Notes: generated by a model not told the origin, from the sequence alone. 64,000 nt of DNA from Portunus trituberculatus (GCF_017591435.1 NC_059276.1:8970276-9034275); one strand, 5' to 3'; shown: positions 48,350-61,286, counted from the stretch's first letter. Program-made: numbers and translations.

Positions 48350-48959
48350 CTAATTATCACAAAACCACAAAATAACGTTTCCAATGACCTTAAGGAACAC
48401 CTGCTCGCTCTCACCTGGCCAGCTCACCTCGTCACCTTCACCTGCCTTACTTACCTAGAGACAATTTTCTACACTTGCCTCAATCTTGGGACAGAGTTCA
48501 GATTTAATCAACATTCCGTAGTGTGAACTTAAAAGACCCGGTAAAAAATGAAAATTACTGTGATTTTGAGAGCTTTTATCGTTTTTATAGTAGTTTTTAG
48601 TGTTATTTATTCGTGTTAGTGTTGTTTCTGATGGAGTTTGATCTTTTTATGGTAAGAAAATAGAACCGGAGTATAAATAAAGGGTTTTGTAATTGCTGTG
48701 TTTAATTTTTTTGTGTGTTTCATTGATTTTTATTTAACCCTGTCTTGAATCACGAGTTTCATATTTGTTACCTTATTTTGATGTTGATATTCTGTATTGC
48801 CATAAAGAAGAGTCCATAAATACACGTACTTTTTTTTATATCTTCAACTAATCCCACACTTGTAAATCATGTTTTTGTTTTCGTTTCTATGTATTTGTCC
48901 TCTTCTATTTTGTAATTAGGATTATTAGTTATCATATTTTCTCGTCTCCTTTTGATTTT
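48349..48959. other. T-rich unique DNA, no gene
   Basis: ACCTG/CACCT words cluster at 48400-48480; the rest is T-rich with no period. Confidence 0.45.
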
Positions 48960-49400
48960 CCACTTTTTTCCTACTTATGGACACCTCTTTCTTCTCATTC
49001 TTACTTTCTTTCCTCATTTCTTCACTCAGTTTTTATTTCCTCTTCATTCTTTCTTCACTCAATCACTTTTTTTTACATCCTTTCCTATATTTACTTTCCT
49101 GCTTATGAACATTTTTTTTCCTTCCTCTCATTCTTACTTCCTTTCTTCATTTCATCATCTAGTTTCCATTTCCTCATATACATCTCTTCTTCACTCAGTC
49201 ACTTTCTTATCATCCATTCCTTCATTTACCTCTATTTACATTTATCTATCTATTTATAGACATATTCTCCTTCCTCTCATTCATTTCCTTATATTCATCT
49301 CTCACTCACAATCTCTTATCATCCATTCCTTCATTTACTTTTATTTACATTTATTTTCTACATTTCTTTACTCACGCATCTTTTTCTTACATTCATTCAT
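48960..49400. repeat. T/C-rich minisatellite, ~100-150-bp units
   Basis: CTTATGGACACCTCTTTC (48974), CTTATGAACATTTTTTTTCC (49102) and TTTATAGACATATTCTCC (49252) begin units. They share CCTCTCATTCTTACTT, CTTCTTCACTCAGTCAC and TCATCCATTCCTTCATTTAC. Confidence 0.75.
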
Positions 49401-49858
49401 CCCCTTGGCTCTCTTTTCATTAATTTTCCCTTTACAAACTTTCCAACGAAGCAAGAGAAAACACACATGCTTTTAATCACGCTCACACTAAGTCCTCGCA
49501 CAGTAATCCACTCAGGAGGCGACCGGGAGAGCGAGAGAGAAAGACGAGGTGATAATCACAAAACAATTAACTTCCCAGTGAATTATCGGCTTTAATTCAT
49601 CGCTTACTTAGGACGCCCATAGCCAGCCAGCCAGCGAGCCAGCGAGCCAGCCAGCCTTCTGAACCGCCCACATAAATCTTGCCCAGGACACCGCCAAGGA
49701 AAGTATCTGGACCATTCATCTTCCCTCTCTCAAGTTGACCGATATATAGGGCTCATGATCTCAGCCCTTAAGCCTTCCATGAATCATTACTTAGGGAGGG
49801 TGTGTGATAACAGGACACCGGCGAGGCAGTCTTGTAGAGCGCTCGTGTTGTGTGTGTG
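49401..49858. repeat. (AGCC)n at 49621-49656 in unique DNA
   Basis: About nine AGCC/AGCG tetranucleotides. No gene is seen on either side. Confidence 0.8.
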
Positions 49859-50089
<231 letters not shown>

Positions 50090-50172
50090 CTATGAAATAA
50101 AGGTAATTACTGCAAAACAACACAAAATAGACATAAAATAAATAAAAATAAGGAAATAACACGCTTTTCGGC

Positions 50173-50174
<2 letters not shown>

Positions 50175-50212
<38 letters not shown>

Positions 50213-50297
50213 GAAAGGTGAGGGAAGCAGTGAAGAGAGAAAGTTTAGGTCAGGGGTGGCGGAGAGAAGGAGGGAGGGAGGGAAGTAGGGAGAGACG

Positions 50298-50388
<91 letters not shown>
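50175..50388. repeat. Two (AG)n arrays with purine-rich spacer
   Basis: AG at 50175-50209 and 50300-50388; spacer and right flank (to about 50490) are GGGAGG-rich. Confidence 0.96.
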
Positions 50389-50391
<3 letters not shown>

Positions 50392-50639
50392 GAAGAATGG
50401 GAGGGAGGGGAGGAAGGAGGCAGCTTGAAAGGAGGGTGGGAGCGAGGAGGTAGAAGCGGAGGAAGAGATGCAGAGGAAGAGCGAAGGAAAAGAGATAAGA
50501 AGTAGCAGGTTGGATGCCACACCTGCACATTTTTACACCTTCCTCTCTCGCTGCACACCTGTCAGGCAACACACAGGTACACTTTAATTAAGCACTGCAC
50601 TTCCTCCCATCATTTAAAGTATAGTTCCTCTTTCTTCCT

Positions 50640-51070
50640 TATTCCCTCTCTTCCTTCATTTATTTTATTCATTATCTCCTATTCTTTGTTTTCCTTTCGT
50701 ATTAATTTTTTCTTCCTCTTCTTTTCCTTTTTTTTATCATTTATAGTTCTTTTTCTTTTCATTCTCTCTCTTCCTTCATTCTTTCTATTCATTCTTTTCT
50801 TTTCTTGCATTTTCCTCTCATATTTAGCTTTTCCTCCTCTTCTCTTCCTTTTATCATCATTCATAGTTCCCTTTCCTTATTACCTCTCTTCCTTCTTTTT
50901 TTTCTATTCATTCTTTGCTTTTCTTTGGTTTTCTTTTTATATTTAACTTTTTCTCCTCTTCTCTTTATTTTTCTTCATCATTTTCTTCCATATTCTTTCT
51001 CTCTCATCTTTTCCTCTATTCATTATCTACTAATCTTTGGTTTTCTTTCACATTCACCTTTATTTCTCCT
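50640..51070. repeat. Pyrimidine-rich minisatellite, ~118-bp period
   Basis: CCTCTCTTCCTTCATT-like starts occur at 50646, 50766, 50884 and about 51000. Units share TCTATTCATTCTTTGC, CTTTTCTTTGGTTTTC, ATTTAGCTTTTCCTCC and TTATCATCATTCATAG. Frames across it are F/L/S-rich artefacts. Confidence 0.84.
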
Positions 51071-52245
51071 CACTTCGCATATTTCAAAGGTATTTTTCAT
51101 TCGGTTTCATATTTTTCCTCATCTTTTTACTCATTTCACTTCAATATTTACGTGTCACATGTTTTTACTCACAATCATTCATCATATCACTACTTTCCAC
51201 AACTGCACTATCAATCATCTGTCTCTCATCTTCGCCTAACCTCCTTTTCTCATTCCGTCTCATACCTCAAGTTTAAACAGCGCAATCTTTCACCTTTTTC
51301 CTCATTTTCCTCCCGTTCCTTTCGCGCGCAATTACTTCGAGGAACCTAAACATTACTTGGCTGGCTGGCGTATCTCCTCGCACCATTACTCTCCCTTCCA
51401 CCTTATTTCCTACTCAAAACACCCATCCGTTCACCACACTCACCTCACGGCCTTCGATTTATTACCTTATAATGCTTCTAAAGTGCTGAATTGCGCCTCG
51501 TAACAGCTCAGAAAGGTAAGCACATTGGCACACTGGCGGGGATCGAGGGAGCAGAGAAGGTAAAGGAGAGATATACAGAGTAGTCATATATGAGTTTGCT
51601 TTTAGTTAATTTGCAGTAAGGAAATGTTACGAAAAGTGTTGTATTTTGATGTTTTTCTTGTTGTTTTTGGCAATAAATTGATAGTTTCAGTTTTTATGTG
51701 TTAGTTCAGGGTTTATCAATTAAAAGATGGCACAGTTTGGATATTAAAGATGGATTTCAAGTGTTTTTTCATTGACAGTAAAGCGACTCTCTTTCTCCTC
51801 TCTCCCTCTTCCTCTCCTCCACCTCTTCCTCCTCCTCCGCCTCTTTTTCTCGATCCTACCCCTTTCCTTCGTCCCTTCCTCTCCATCCTTCATGTTTTGA
51901 GGAGCGTGAGAGCGTGGGAGCGTGAGGGAGAGGCATACAAGTGACAGAATGTAAAGGAAGGAAAGCAGAGCGAGATGTATAGAGAATCGAGGGAGGGGAA
52001 CGAAAGAGAGGTGAAGGATGAGTGGGAGAAAGAAGAGGGAGAAAAATGTAGGAAGACAGGGACTAAACGAGAGTGATAAAGGGAAAGGAGAGAAAAAATA
52101 GAGGAAGAAAATGATGAACAGAGAGAAAGAGAGAGAGAGAGAGAGGGGGGGAGGGGAATATATATATATAATAATGGTGAAAGAGGCAAAAAGGAGAAGA
52201 AAGAGGAAGGAAGGAGAGTGAGAGAGGTTAAGGTTAGGAGAAGGA
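51071..52245. other. No gene recognised
   Basis: T/C-rich to about 51330, unique to 51780, a TCC-rich patch at 51800-51850, then purine-rich sequence with a short (AG)n and (AT)n at 52130-52170. Confidence 0.5.
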
Positions 52246-52457
52246 AGAGGAGGAGGAGGAGGAGGAGGAGGAGGAGGAGGAGGGGGAGGAGGAGGACGGG
52301 AGAGCAATATGTCAAGTGATGAGGTTATTATGAAAACGTTTTAACGCAAGATTACCAAGACTGGAAAAGTTTGAGAGGCAGGAATAGCAGATGAGTCAAG
52401 CAATAAAACACTTGCACCAACATTATACGAGGAGGAGGAGGAGGAGGAGGAGGAGGA
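52246..52457. repeat. (AGG)n arrays
   Basis: AGG at 52246-52295 and 52429-52457 separated by unique DNA. Confidence 0.95.
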
Positions 52458-52737
52458 AGGGGAGAGGGAGAAGAAGATAATGATGATAAGGTTGAATGAA
52501 TGAACACAGTCAAGAAAAAAAAAAAAAAGCGAGTAAAATAAAGTAACTAGAAACAAAATGAAAAATGAAAGAAGAAACAGACAAAAGGAACAAAAGATAA
52601 CAAACACGGAGGAAGAGAACAAGAAAAGCAGAAACAGGATAATGACGAAAAGAAAACGAAGCAGAAGAAAAAAGTAAGAAAAAGAGGAAGAAGGAAGAGA
52701 AAATAGAATAAGAAAAGTACAGTCATTCCCACAGAGA
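52458..52737. other. A-rich DNA, no gene
   Basis: A-rich with AAGAAG words; the long minus-strand frame here (52341-53039) is compositional. Confidence 0.5.
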
Positions 52738-52895
52738 AGAGGAGGAGGAGGAGGAGGAGGAGGAGGAGGAGGAGGAGAGGGGCGTCGCTGGGATCCTCTA
52801 AGGAGGCTGCAGTGAGGAAGAGGAAGAGAAGAAGGAGGAGGAGGAGGAGGAGGAGGAGGAGGAGGAGGAGGAGGAGGAGGAGGAGGAGAGGAGAG
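52738..52895. repeat. Two (AGG)n arrays around a related spacer
   Basis: AGG at 52738-52779 and 52835-52895. Both are followed by similar text (GAGAGGGGCGTCGCTGGGAT and GAGGAGGGGCATCACTGAAAT), so the array plus flank is itself duplicated with a period of about 130. Confidence 0.9.
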
Positions 52896-53573
52896 CAGGA
52901 GAGGAGGGGCATCACTGAAATGGTCTGAGGAGAAGACTGGGGGTTGATCTGAATGCGTGACCTTTGACCCCATGAGGGCGCAGTTACTGACCCAGCACGG
53001 GACTCCACCAACATAAGTCGTCCTCCTAATATTAGACACAGAGGAGGAACAATGAGATTACAATAATATAGCCCAAGATTTACGTTCCCTTGCCGAGACT
53101 TTTATAATTTCCATATGACCAAAAACATCAATTGACGAGGCGGACGCTGGAAAAATATTGGAGAAGAAGGAGGAGGAAGAAGAGGAGAGAAGGTAAGGGA
53201 CTAGGAGAAAGGAAAGATATGAGAGCAAAGATGAGAAGGAAAGGGCATAGGAAAACATGAACGAATGAGTGAGAGGGAGAGAAAAAAGCAAACGAGGTGA
53301 AAGGTGTGAATAAGTTAAGAAGACAGACAGAAGGTGGCGAGTGAGAAGCAGTTGGCGGGACAAATATAGAAATGAACCAAAAATACGTGAGTTGCACCTT
53401 CATCACATCAACGAAAATGGAACACTGGCCCCTCCACTTCCCTCAGTCATTAAGGCGAGGCAAGGGAGAGAAACACCAAGAATTTCGACTTTATGAGAGA
53501 CTTCCAGTGACAGATTGATGGACCAGAATACGATGGCAAGGAGTCACACTGGACCAGACTGCATATTTTTAGC
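52896..53573. other. No gene recognised
   Basis: Unique sequence, no motif seen in either short minus-strand frame (53058-53406). Confidence 0.45.
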
Positions 53574-53785
53574 TTAACCCTTTCAGTACCATGACACGTT
53601 TTTGTATTCATTTTGGTTACTATTTGATGATTTTTACAAGTTCAGAAACTCATGTAGGGATTAAAAGAGTGAAGACTGTGGCTTTTAATCTTCTGACCTT
53701 CCTAGACCCTTCCTAATGTCAATAAAATCGTCTAATCATGCCTAAAACTGAAGATAGAAATGCGTTCCAGTACTGAAGGGATTAA
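53574..53785 (-). mobile_element. TTAA-MITE copy 13, full length
   Basis: TTAA (53574-53577), CCCTTTCAGTACCATGACAC, core AGAAACTCATGTAGGGATT, CCTTCCTAATGTCAATAAAA, and GCGTTCCAGTACTGAAGGGA-TTAA (53782-53785). 212 bases including both TTAA, a good reference for the family length. Confidence 0.92.
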
Positions 53786-53809
53786 AGTGGAAATAGTGGA
53801 CTTTTTATG

Positions 53810-53816
<7 letters not shown>

Positions 53817-53874
<58 letters not shown>
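53817..53874. repeat. (CT)n microsatellite
   Basis: 58-base CT array, 31 bases after copy 13. Confidence 0.97.
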
Positions 53875-53876
<2 letters not shown>

Positions 53877-54329
53877 CTATTTTATTCATTTTCAGTCTAT
53901 TTTCCCTTCTTCCCCTTCATTTCTTTTCTTTCCTCTCCCTTAAATTCTCTACCCTTCACCTCCATTTTTCCTTCATTATTCTATTTACTCTCTCATCTAT
54001 TCGTTCTATCTTCCTTGCGTTTCTCCTATTCCCTTCACTGCTCCTCTTCCTTTCCCTCCACCTGAGCCCCGCCACCCACACACACACTCACACTGATGCA
54101 AGGAGGAGCGGCGGTTGGCGGGAGAGGAAGGTACAAGCTGATAGATTTACGTGGGTTTATGTTAGTCCCTCCTTGTGACGGGAATAGAAAACGGAATCCT
54201 TCTATATATTATAGTTGAGATTTAAGCTTATCTTCATCTCTTATATTGTGAGATTTATTGAATTTATTTGTCTTTTTTTTATTACTTACACTTAGTTTGG
54301 CTTGAGTTCGTTTTTATTCAGTGGGTCAT
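53875..54329. other. Pyrimidine-rich then unique DNA, no gene
   Basis: T/C-rich to about 54065, short (AC)n at 54076-54094, then unique. Frame 53807-54178 is low-complexity. Confidence 0.5.
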
Positions 54330-54350
54330 TTATTATTGTTGTTGTTGTTG

Positions 54351-54417
<67 letters not shown>

Positions 54418-54424
54418 CATCATT
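54330..54424. repeat. (TTG)n-(ATT)n microsatellite
   Basis: TTG then ATT triplets, about 95 bases. Confidence 0.96.
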
Positions 54425-54490
54425 ATTTTTGTTCATTTTAAAGAAAAAATTAAGTTCCTTCATTTGCCAAATTTCTTTTTCTTCTTCTTT

Positions 54491-54579
54491 TCTCCTCCTC
54501 TTCCTCCTCCTCCTCCTCCTCCTCCTCCTCCTCCTCCTCCTCCTCCTCCTCCTCCTCCTCCTTCTCCTCCTCCTCCTCC
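54491..54579. repeat. (TCC)n microsatellite
   Basis: About 28 TCC triplets with small TTC interruptions. Confidence 0.96.
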
Positions 54580-54741
54580 ATCACAGTTTTTATTCCATTT
54601 TCTTTAATTATTGTTTCTCACCACTTTTCTAATTAACCTCCTCCTGTCTCACTTTTTTACCTCCTTCTCTCCACCTCACCTTATTGTTTCGTCTTTAATC
54701 TCTCCTTCATTTTCTCATCCTCCTTCCTTCCTCTTGACCTT

Positions 54742-54743
<2 letters not shown>

Positions 54744-54817
<74 letters not shown>
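54744..54817. repeat. (CT)n microsatellite
   Basis: 74-base CT array. Confidence 0.97.
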
Positions 54818-54822
<5 letters not shown>

Positions 54823-54978
54823 ACATATGTGTCTATGCCCAGTCATTTTCTCACACTCACCTGGCAAATTACACGCAGCCCACCCAGACTTACCTGAAAA
54901 ATGGTGTTGGTATGGTGATGGTGGTGTTTGGTGCAGGTAAAACACCACTGGGGAAGGTGATGATGAAGTGACCCCCTC

Positions 54979-55250
54979 GTGATGGTGAGGTGGTGAGCCA
55001 GTGATGCAATACGAGGTGAAAAACGTAAGAAGAAATGGGATACTTATGGGAAATGTGATTAATAGTTAGAAATGAAGGTGATTGTTACTATGGTGGTGAT
55101 GTAGAGGCTGTCAGTGATGGTGAGAACATAGTGACGCAACTCAGCTTCAAACATTTAATGGGAAAAGGTGTTGCTTATGGTGCAGGGTGATAAATGGTTA
55201 AAAATGAAGGGGATCATGCCAGTGGTAATGGATTTGAAAACGATGCACGT
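54979..55250. repeat. Two-unit duplication, ~134 bp
   Basis: GTGATGGTGAG at 54979 and 55114, and AAATGAAGGTGATTGTTAC / AAATGAAGGGGATCATGCC at 55068 and 55201, with ATGGGAAA-GTG-T between. Confidence 0.65.
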
Positions 55251-55615
55251 ATATTTCACGAGGAAACAAGAAGATGAATGGAAAGTACAGGTTACAGTGA
55301 CGGAGGAAAGGAGGAAGAGGTAAAGAAAATAGGGCTAGTCACACAGAGAAAGAATCGATGTCAAGGGAACTCAGAGAAGAAGATTGTAAGAGAAATAAAA
55401 GATTGTTGAAGATAATAAAGCAGAGGGTTTTTAAAAATGAAAGAAGGAATATTCATCAAAAACAAGAGTCATAAGTGAGGAATAAAACGGTACAAAATCA
55501 AAACACTTCTGAAATTAAAGTATATTAGACAAATTTATGAATGTTGATAAGTAGAATATATTGAATGCAAGACTGATACATGTAGTTTTGATAGTTCTGA
55601 ACTTATGCTATTCTC
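55251..55615. other. A-rich unique DNA, no gene
   Basis: Nothing recognised. Confidence 0.5.
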
Positions 55616-55821
55616 TTAACCTCCTTCAGTACTGGGACGCATTTCTACCACGAGTTTTAGGCATTGGACGATTTTATTGACAGTAGGAAGGGTCTATGGA
55701 GGTCAGAAGATTAATGGCCATAGTCTTCGTTATTCTATTTCCCCACATAAGTTTCTGAAGCTGTATAAAACCACCAAATCAGAATGAATATGGAAACAAG
55801 TCATGGTACTGAAGAGTTTAA
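55616..55821 (+). mobile_element. TTAA-MITE copy 14
   Basis: TTAA (55616-55619), CCTCCTTCAGTACTGGGACGC, GGTCTATGGAGGTCAGAAG, CCCACATAAGTTTCTGAAGC, ATGGAAACAAGTCATGGTAC, TGAAGAG and TTAA (55818-55821). Two small deletions (GTGTGATTA, AATAGTAAGC). Confidence 0.9.
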
Positions 55822-56450
55822 GACAAAGTGATGTATCTAAGTCGGTCACAACAACACAACACAGCCACAAGTCTAAATATAATGAACAGGAACAAGAGAC
55901 GAATAGGGAAACAAGAAACTGATGAATGAGAAACAAAATGAACAGGAACAGATAAAATATGACCTCTACCTTACCTTACCTTCCGCTCCCCCTCATACCC
56001 AGCCCCCATCCAGGTAACACAGGTAACATAGCCCACCTGGGAAGCATTTACACCCCAGCTACACGCAATTAATCCTAAACCTTTTGCTCCTTAGACGCTC
56101 TCCCCTCTCTCCCCTCCTATACTCTCTCTCTCCCACTTACTGTTCCCATTATACCGCCTCCATTACTCATCCTTTTTCTAATTACTCCATCCAGTACCTG
56201 TGTTAGAGTGATTACCTGAAGGCAGAAAAACAACGGCAACTTTACAGAAACTTTCCTACGTGTCACAAGGGAAGGAGTTTCACGAGGATCACGAGTAAGT
56301 TTTTCCGGACAAACGTTTGGGATTTACGAAGGATTTGCTGTGATTTACGTCTCATTATTAACATTTTTCCTATTCCGTGACAGTCGTTTAGTGTTCGTGG
56401 TAAATTTGCACAAGTTATCCCTCTGTCAGATCTTGAGTTTTCTGTTTTCT
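55822..56450. other. No gene recognised
   Basis: CAGGTAACACAGGTAACATAG and nearby CACCTG words at 56010-56040; C-rich at 55990-56160. No domain. Confidence 0.45.
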
Positions 56451-56690
56451 CTTGAATTTAATGAAATGTGAGGAAATGTGACCTGTTTCATAAGATCTAA
56501 TCAGAAATTTATGATATGAGTACCTTTAGGAAATTAATAAGAACAACTTTGAGATATGAGTGTTCCTTTTTCTCTTGAATTTAATGAGAAAATATGATGA
56601 AATGTGAGCTGCATCATAAAATCTAGTCAGAAATTAATGTTTTTTGATACCTTCTGAAAATAATAAGAATAAAGACTTCAATAACACCTT
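56451..56690. repeat. Two-unit duplication, 124-bp period
   Basis: CTTGAATTTAATGA at 56451 and 56575, followed in both by GAAATGTGA, CATAA-ATCTA-TCAGAAAT and GATA-TACCTT. Confidence 0.75.
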
Positions 56691-57125
56691 ATATAGAAAA
56701 AAAAAAACTATTTCACCACCGTTACCTCAACAGACAGTTCCACACATATAGATTCCAATCCTTCATCTGTTCCAAATAATTACCAGCAAATCACTATGAG
56801 GAACCATTTAGCTCTTCGTTATCTCTCGTATCACCCTCACACCTCCGCTCTCCCGCCCAGGTTATCTCGTTCCATCTCGATTAGGTAAGAGCAGGAACAA
56901 TGGGGAGAGAGCGAGGTGAATCTTAGAAGACGTAAGGTCGCGGGGCTGGGCTTGGTGAGGCGGTGACGGGATGAGTAGTGATGGATGGCGCATAGTGAGC
57001 GTAAAGGAAGAGCGCTAATAGATTAATCGCTACTCTTTTATGTTTGTGGCGCCTCTCATTCACCATTCAGTAGTGAAAGACCAAGATTTTTTTTGGGTGT
57101 ATTTCACTTCTATTTTTATCTTTAT
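56691..57125. other. No gene recognised
   Basis: Unique sequence, less AT-rich at 56840-57010. Confidence 0.45.
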
Positions 57126-57127
57126 TT

Positions 57128-57245
57128 TTTTTATGGAATAGGGAAAGCTGGCCAGGACACAAAAATAAAAAGAAAAGTCCCACTTGATTGCCAGCTCCCT
57201 AAAAGTTTAAGAGAGTTAGCCAAAAATCTTACGTTTAGAAACTTT
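57128..57245 (-). mobile_element. LINE 3'-end relic, tail only
   Basis: Reverse complement carries TTTTTGGCTAACTCTC, AGGGAGCTGGCAATCAAGTG and TGGCCAGCTTTCCC, the tail phrases of the copies at 13967-14255 and 23037-23495. The coding part is almost entirely absent. Confidence 0.65.
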
Positions 57246-57317
57246 AATGGTGAGTAAAATGCAGTTTTTGTTTAAGTTGGCGCATTTTCTTTTAATATTT
57301 CCAATCAGAAGCTTTGA

Positions 57318-57508
57318 TTAACCCTTTCAGTACTGGGGCACATTTTCACCTGAGATTTTTGTACGATTAGACCATTTTATTGACATTAGGAAGGATCTAC
57401 GGAGGTCAGAAGATTAATGGCCACAGTCTTCACTATTTTCATCCCCAAAAGAGTTTTTGAATCCGTATAAAATCCTAAATAGTAAACATGATGGTACTGA
57501 AGGAATTC
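57318..57508 (+). mobile_element. TTAA-MITE copy 15, right end decayed
   Basis: TTAA (57318-57321), CCCTTTCAGTACTGGGGCAC, core GGATCTACGGAGGTCAGAAG, then AATAGTAAACATGATGGTAC joined with loss of about 20 bases (AGAATGAATATGGAAACGCG) and an end TGAAGGAATTCC lacking TTAA. Confidence 0.86.
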
Positions 57509-57966
57509 CTGTATTTATTTAAAGAATATGAAGAATAGAAATGAAAAATACCACTCTTTCTACAATACCAGTTAAAATCATTCGTTCTTAATTTCTAACA
57601 GTGGCACATTAGCAGTACTTCCTTTAAAACTACCACGTACAACCACCTCTTTTAAAATACAATCAAAATAAAATGAAAAAAAAACTAAACACTAAGAAAC
57701 CGAATATAAAACTACACACCACAAGATTTCACTCACTCCATAAAAACAACAAAAATTAGGAATAAATAGTATGAAGGTGGTGAGGCGAAGAATATTAATA
57801 GATTGATGCATAAATCCATGGGGGTATTTTTGGCCTTTTGTTGCGTCTATTCTCTTTTTTGAAGGCTTAATAATGTACGAGGCATATTTTGGGGTGTTAG
57901 TTAATTACTCACAGGTAGGGAAGGTGTCCAGGTGAAATGAGGTGCCACTCTAGCCTGTGTAGAGAC
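57509..57966. other. AT-rich unique DNA, no gene
   Basis: Nothing recognised. Confidence 0.5.
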
Positions 57967-58731
<765 letters not shown>

Positions 58732-58919
58732 TTAACCTCTTCAGTACCATGACTTCTTTTCGTATTCATTCTGCTTACTAGTTGTTGATTTTATACGGTT
58801 GCAGAAATTTATGTAAGGGGCTGAAATAGTGAAGACTCTGGCTATTAGTCTTCTGACCTCCATAGACACTTCCTAATGTAACTAAGAGGTAAAATGCGTC
58901 CCAGTATTAAAGGGATTAA
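58732..58919 (-). mobile_element. TTAA-MITE copy 16
   Basis: TTAA (58732-58735), CCTCTTCAGTACCATGAC, GTATTCATTCTGCTTACTAG, CTGACCTCCATAGACACTTC, a deletion after CTAATGTAA, and GCGTCCCAGTATTAAAGGGA-TTAA (58916-58919). Confidence 0.88.
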
Positions 58920-59440
58920 TTTCGTTGTGTCTTTGTCTTTTTGAGGTAAAAGATTGAATGTTTGACTGTGTATTTGCTTGTATAGAGTAAAGCTTGCTTG
59001 TCTTAAATTCTTAGTCTAATTGTCTTGGTGAGGTAAAAGGCTTGAATGTTTGCCTATGTATTTGATTCTATAAAGTAACGATTGCCTGTCTTATCTTCTT
59101 GGTCTGTCTCTCTGTTCGGGAAAAAGTTTCAGTGTTTGCCTGTATGTTTGTTTCTATGGAGTATAGCTCGCCTATCTAAATTTCTTGGTCTGTGTCTTTC
59201 TGTGCGGAAAAAAAAATTGAAAGTTTGTCTTCTATAGAGCATATTTTATTTGTCTTATTTTCTTTCTCTTATCTTCTTGGTCTGTCTCTCTGTTTGGAAA
59301 ACAAATCAATGTTTGCCTGTGTATTTGGTTTCTATAAAGTAACGATTGCCTGTCTTAACTTTTTCGTCTGTGTCTCTCTGTGCGGAAAAAAAAAGGTTTG
59401 AAAGTTTGTTTTCTATAGAGTACATTTTACTTGCTTTATT
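58920..59440. repeat. Minisatellite, about six units of ~88 bp
   Basis: CTTGGTCTGTCTCTCTG or variants at about 58922, 59010, 59098, 59184, 59276 and 59362, alternating with AATGTTTGCCTGTGTATTTG and TCTATAGAGTA-AGATTGCCTG-like phrases. Starts immediately after MITE copy 16. Confidence 0.84.
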
Positions 59441-59446
59441 TACTCT

Positions 59447-59640
59447 TCATACAGAGAAATTTTGCATACATGTAATTTCTTTTCTACTTATTTCTATACA
59501 CTGAAATCTTACCTATATTCCTAAAATTTCGACATTTTCCCACTCCTTGCCTTTTCTTTTTTGTTCTTCATAGTGAAATTTTGCATGCGTGTTATTTCTT
59601 TTCTACTTATTTTGGCTGAGATTATCTTGCTTGTATGGAG
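59447..59640. repeat. Two-unit duplication, ~118 bp
   Basis: GAAATTTTGCATACATGTAA and GAAATTTTGCATGCGTGTTA, both followed by TTTCTTTTCTACTTATTT. Confidence 0.78.
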
Positions 59641-60069
59641 TAAAATCATAACCATTTCTTCTATTTCCCAGTCCCCCTAATCTTGAATAACCATAAATTG
59701 AAGGTCACGGCCGGGATCTCTTAAACTAAAAGAAAAAATACCCATGACCTGTTTTTCCCGCAAAGGCAATTTCTTTTCTAATTTCAGTTTTCATCTTTGC
59801 ATTGTTATATTCATGATTCACGTTCCTTTATTATCATTCAGTGCCTTGCCCTTTAATTATAAGCATGTCATTTCGTCTGTACTCTCTGCTAGCTGTACTC
59901 TCATTAATCTTCCTACCTGCATGCACTCTGACTTCACCTGTGCTCAATATGACAGGTAATAATAGGTAACACGTATCGTTATCCACCTGTATGGACTCAG
60001 CGTATTAAAACCTGATCATCCATTTCGCATTAACTGTTGTGTTTTGTTCGTTATAGCTTGTTTTCATTA
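59641..60069. other. No gene recognised
   Basis: Unique sequence. Frame 59744-59959 (71 aa) has mixed composition, with CASCTLINLP in no known context; I see no domain. Confidence 0.45.
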
Positions 60070-60425
60070 ATGCTCCAGCTTCCAATGTTTATTATAATGC
60101 AGCAAGTTTTAGTATCAGCATTAAAACATATGAAAAATTGTTGTCTCTAGTTTCCCATGCTTATTATAATGTAGCAGTTTTTAGTATCCGCATTAAAATA
60201 TATAAAAATCTTTGTCTCCAGCTTCCAATATTTTTTTTTATGATGTAGCAAGAGTTGGTATCTACATCAGAATATATAAATATCTTTGTCTCCAGCTTCC
60301 AATGTTTATATTGTAGAAAGTGTTGGTATCCACATGAAAATATATAAAAATCTTTGTCTCCAGCTTCAAGTGTTTACTATAATGAAATAAATGCACTTCT
60401 TCATCAGAATATATAAAAATCGTTG
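60070..60425. repeat. Minisatellite, five units of ~71 bp
   Basis: TCCAGCTTCCAATGTTTAT or variants at 60074, 60146, 60217, 60291 and 60359. Each is followed by ATAATGTAGCAAG-like, GTTGGTATCCACAT-like and AATATATAAAAATCTTTGTC phrases. Confidence 0.88.
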
Positions 60426-60977
60426 CATGATGGCTAAAAAGTTATAAAAAAAAATATCTAGTAGTTCTGAGGTAAAAAGTATAATATACAGCCACACAGA
60501 AACGTAATATTTTCAGACCATTTCCAGAACTATTTACCAACACACGGAACAAAAGTTTACCCCATAACCAACTCCATCAGACTCCAATTACGCCCCGATT
60601 TGAGTTTTATTTATGAAAGGCAATAAAACAATGGGATATTTGGCTTTTATGACAACAATGATGGTTAATGCAATGGAAATTTACGTCTGAGAGGATTTTA
60701 ATTAGTAGCCAAACTCGTCAACTTTTCGATTAACTTATTTTTCAGCGTAATACACAACAAAAATACATCCCTTCGAGCCTTTTGTTGCGAGAATTTGAAC
60801 GAAAAACAATACACCGCATCGCCCACACGTTCCTGAATTAAAAATAAGTAATAGAATGCAAACAAAACGCTCCAAAAATCACCTTCGTAGCGAAACAAAT
60901 GAACAAAACAAGGGAAGCACTGAGAGGGAACGAGAAGAGGGAGAGGACGAGGAGGAGAAGCACCGAAGCAGAACGAG
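60426..60977. other. No gene recognised
   Basis: AT-rich unique DNA, then purine-rich from 60910. Confidence 0.5.
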
Positions 60978-60979
60978 CG

Positions 60980-61071
<92 letters not shown>
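60978..61071. repeat. (AG)n microsatellite
   Basis: GAGCGAGCGAGAG start then AG to 61071. Confidence 0.97.
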
Positions 61072-61073
<2 letters not shown>

Positions 61074-61153
61074 CCATGAGAGGGAAAAGATTTGGGCAAT
61101 AATTCGAGTCGTGTCAAATAAGAAGTTGCAAGATGACATGAGATAGGAAGAGG

Positions 61154-61227
61154 AGAAAAGGAAGAGGAGGAGGAGGAGGAGGAGGAGGAGAAGGAGGAGG
61201 AGATATGGAGTCGTAGAGGATGGACAA

Positions 61228-61286
<59 letters not shown>

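Noticed and set aside
50090..50572. 160-aa minus-strand frame with apparent signal-like hydrophobic ends
   Set aside because: Ser-Leu core from AG arrays with T/C-biased flanks; hydrophobicity follows from composition.
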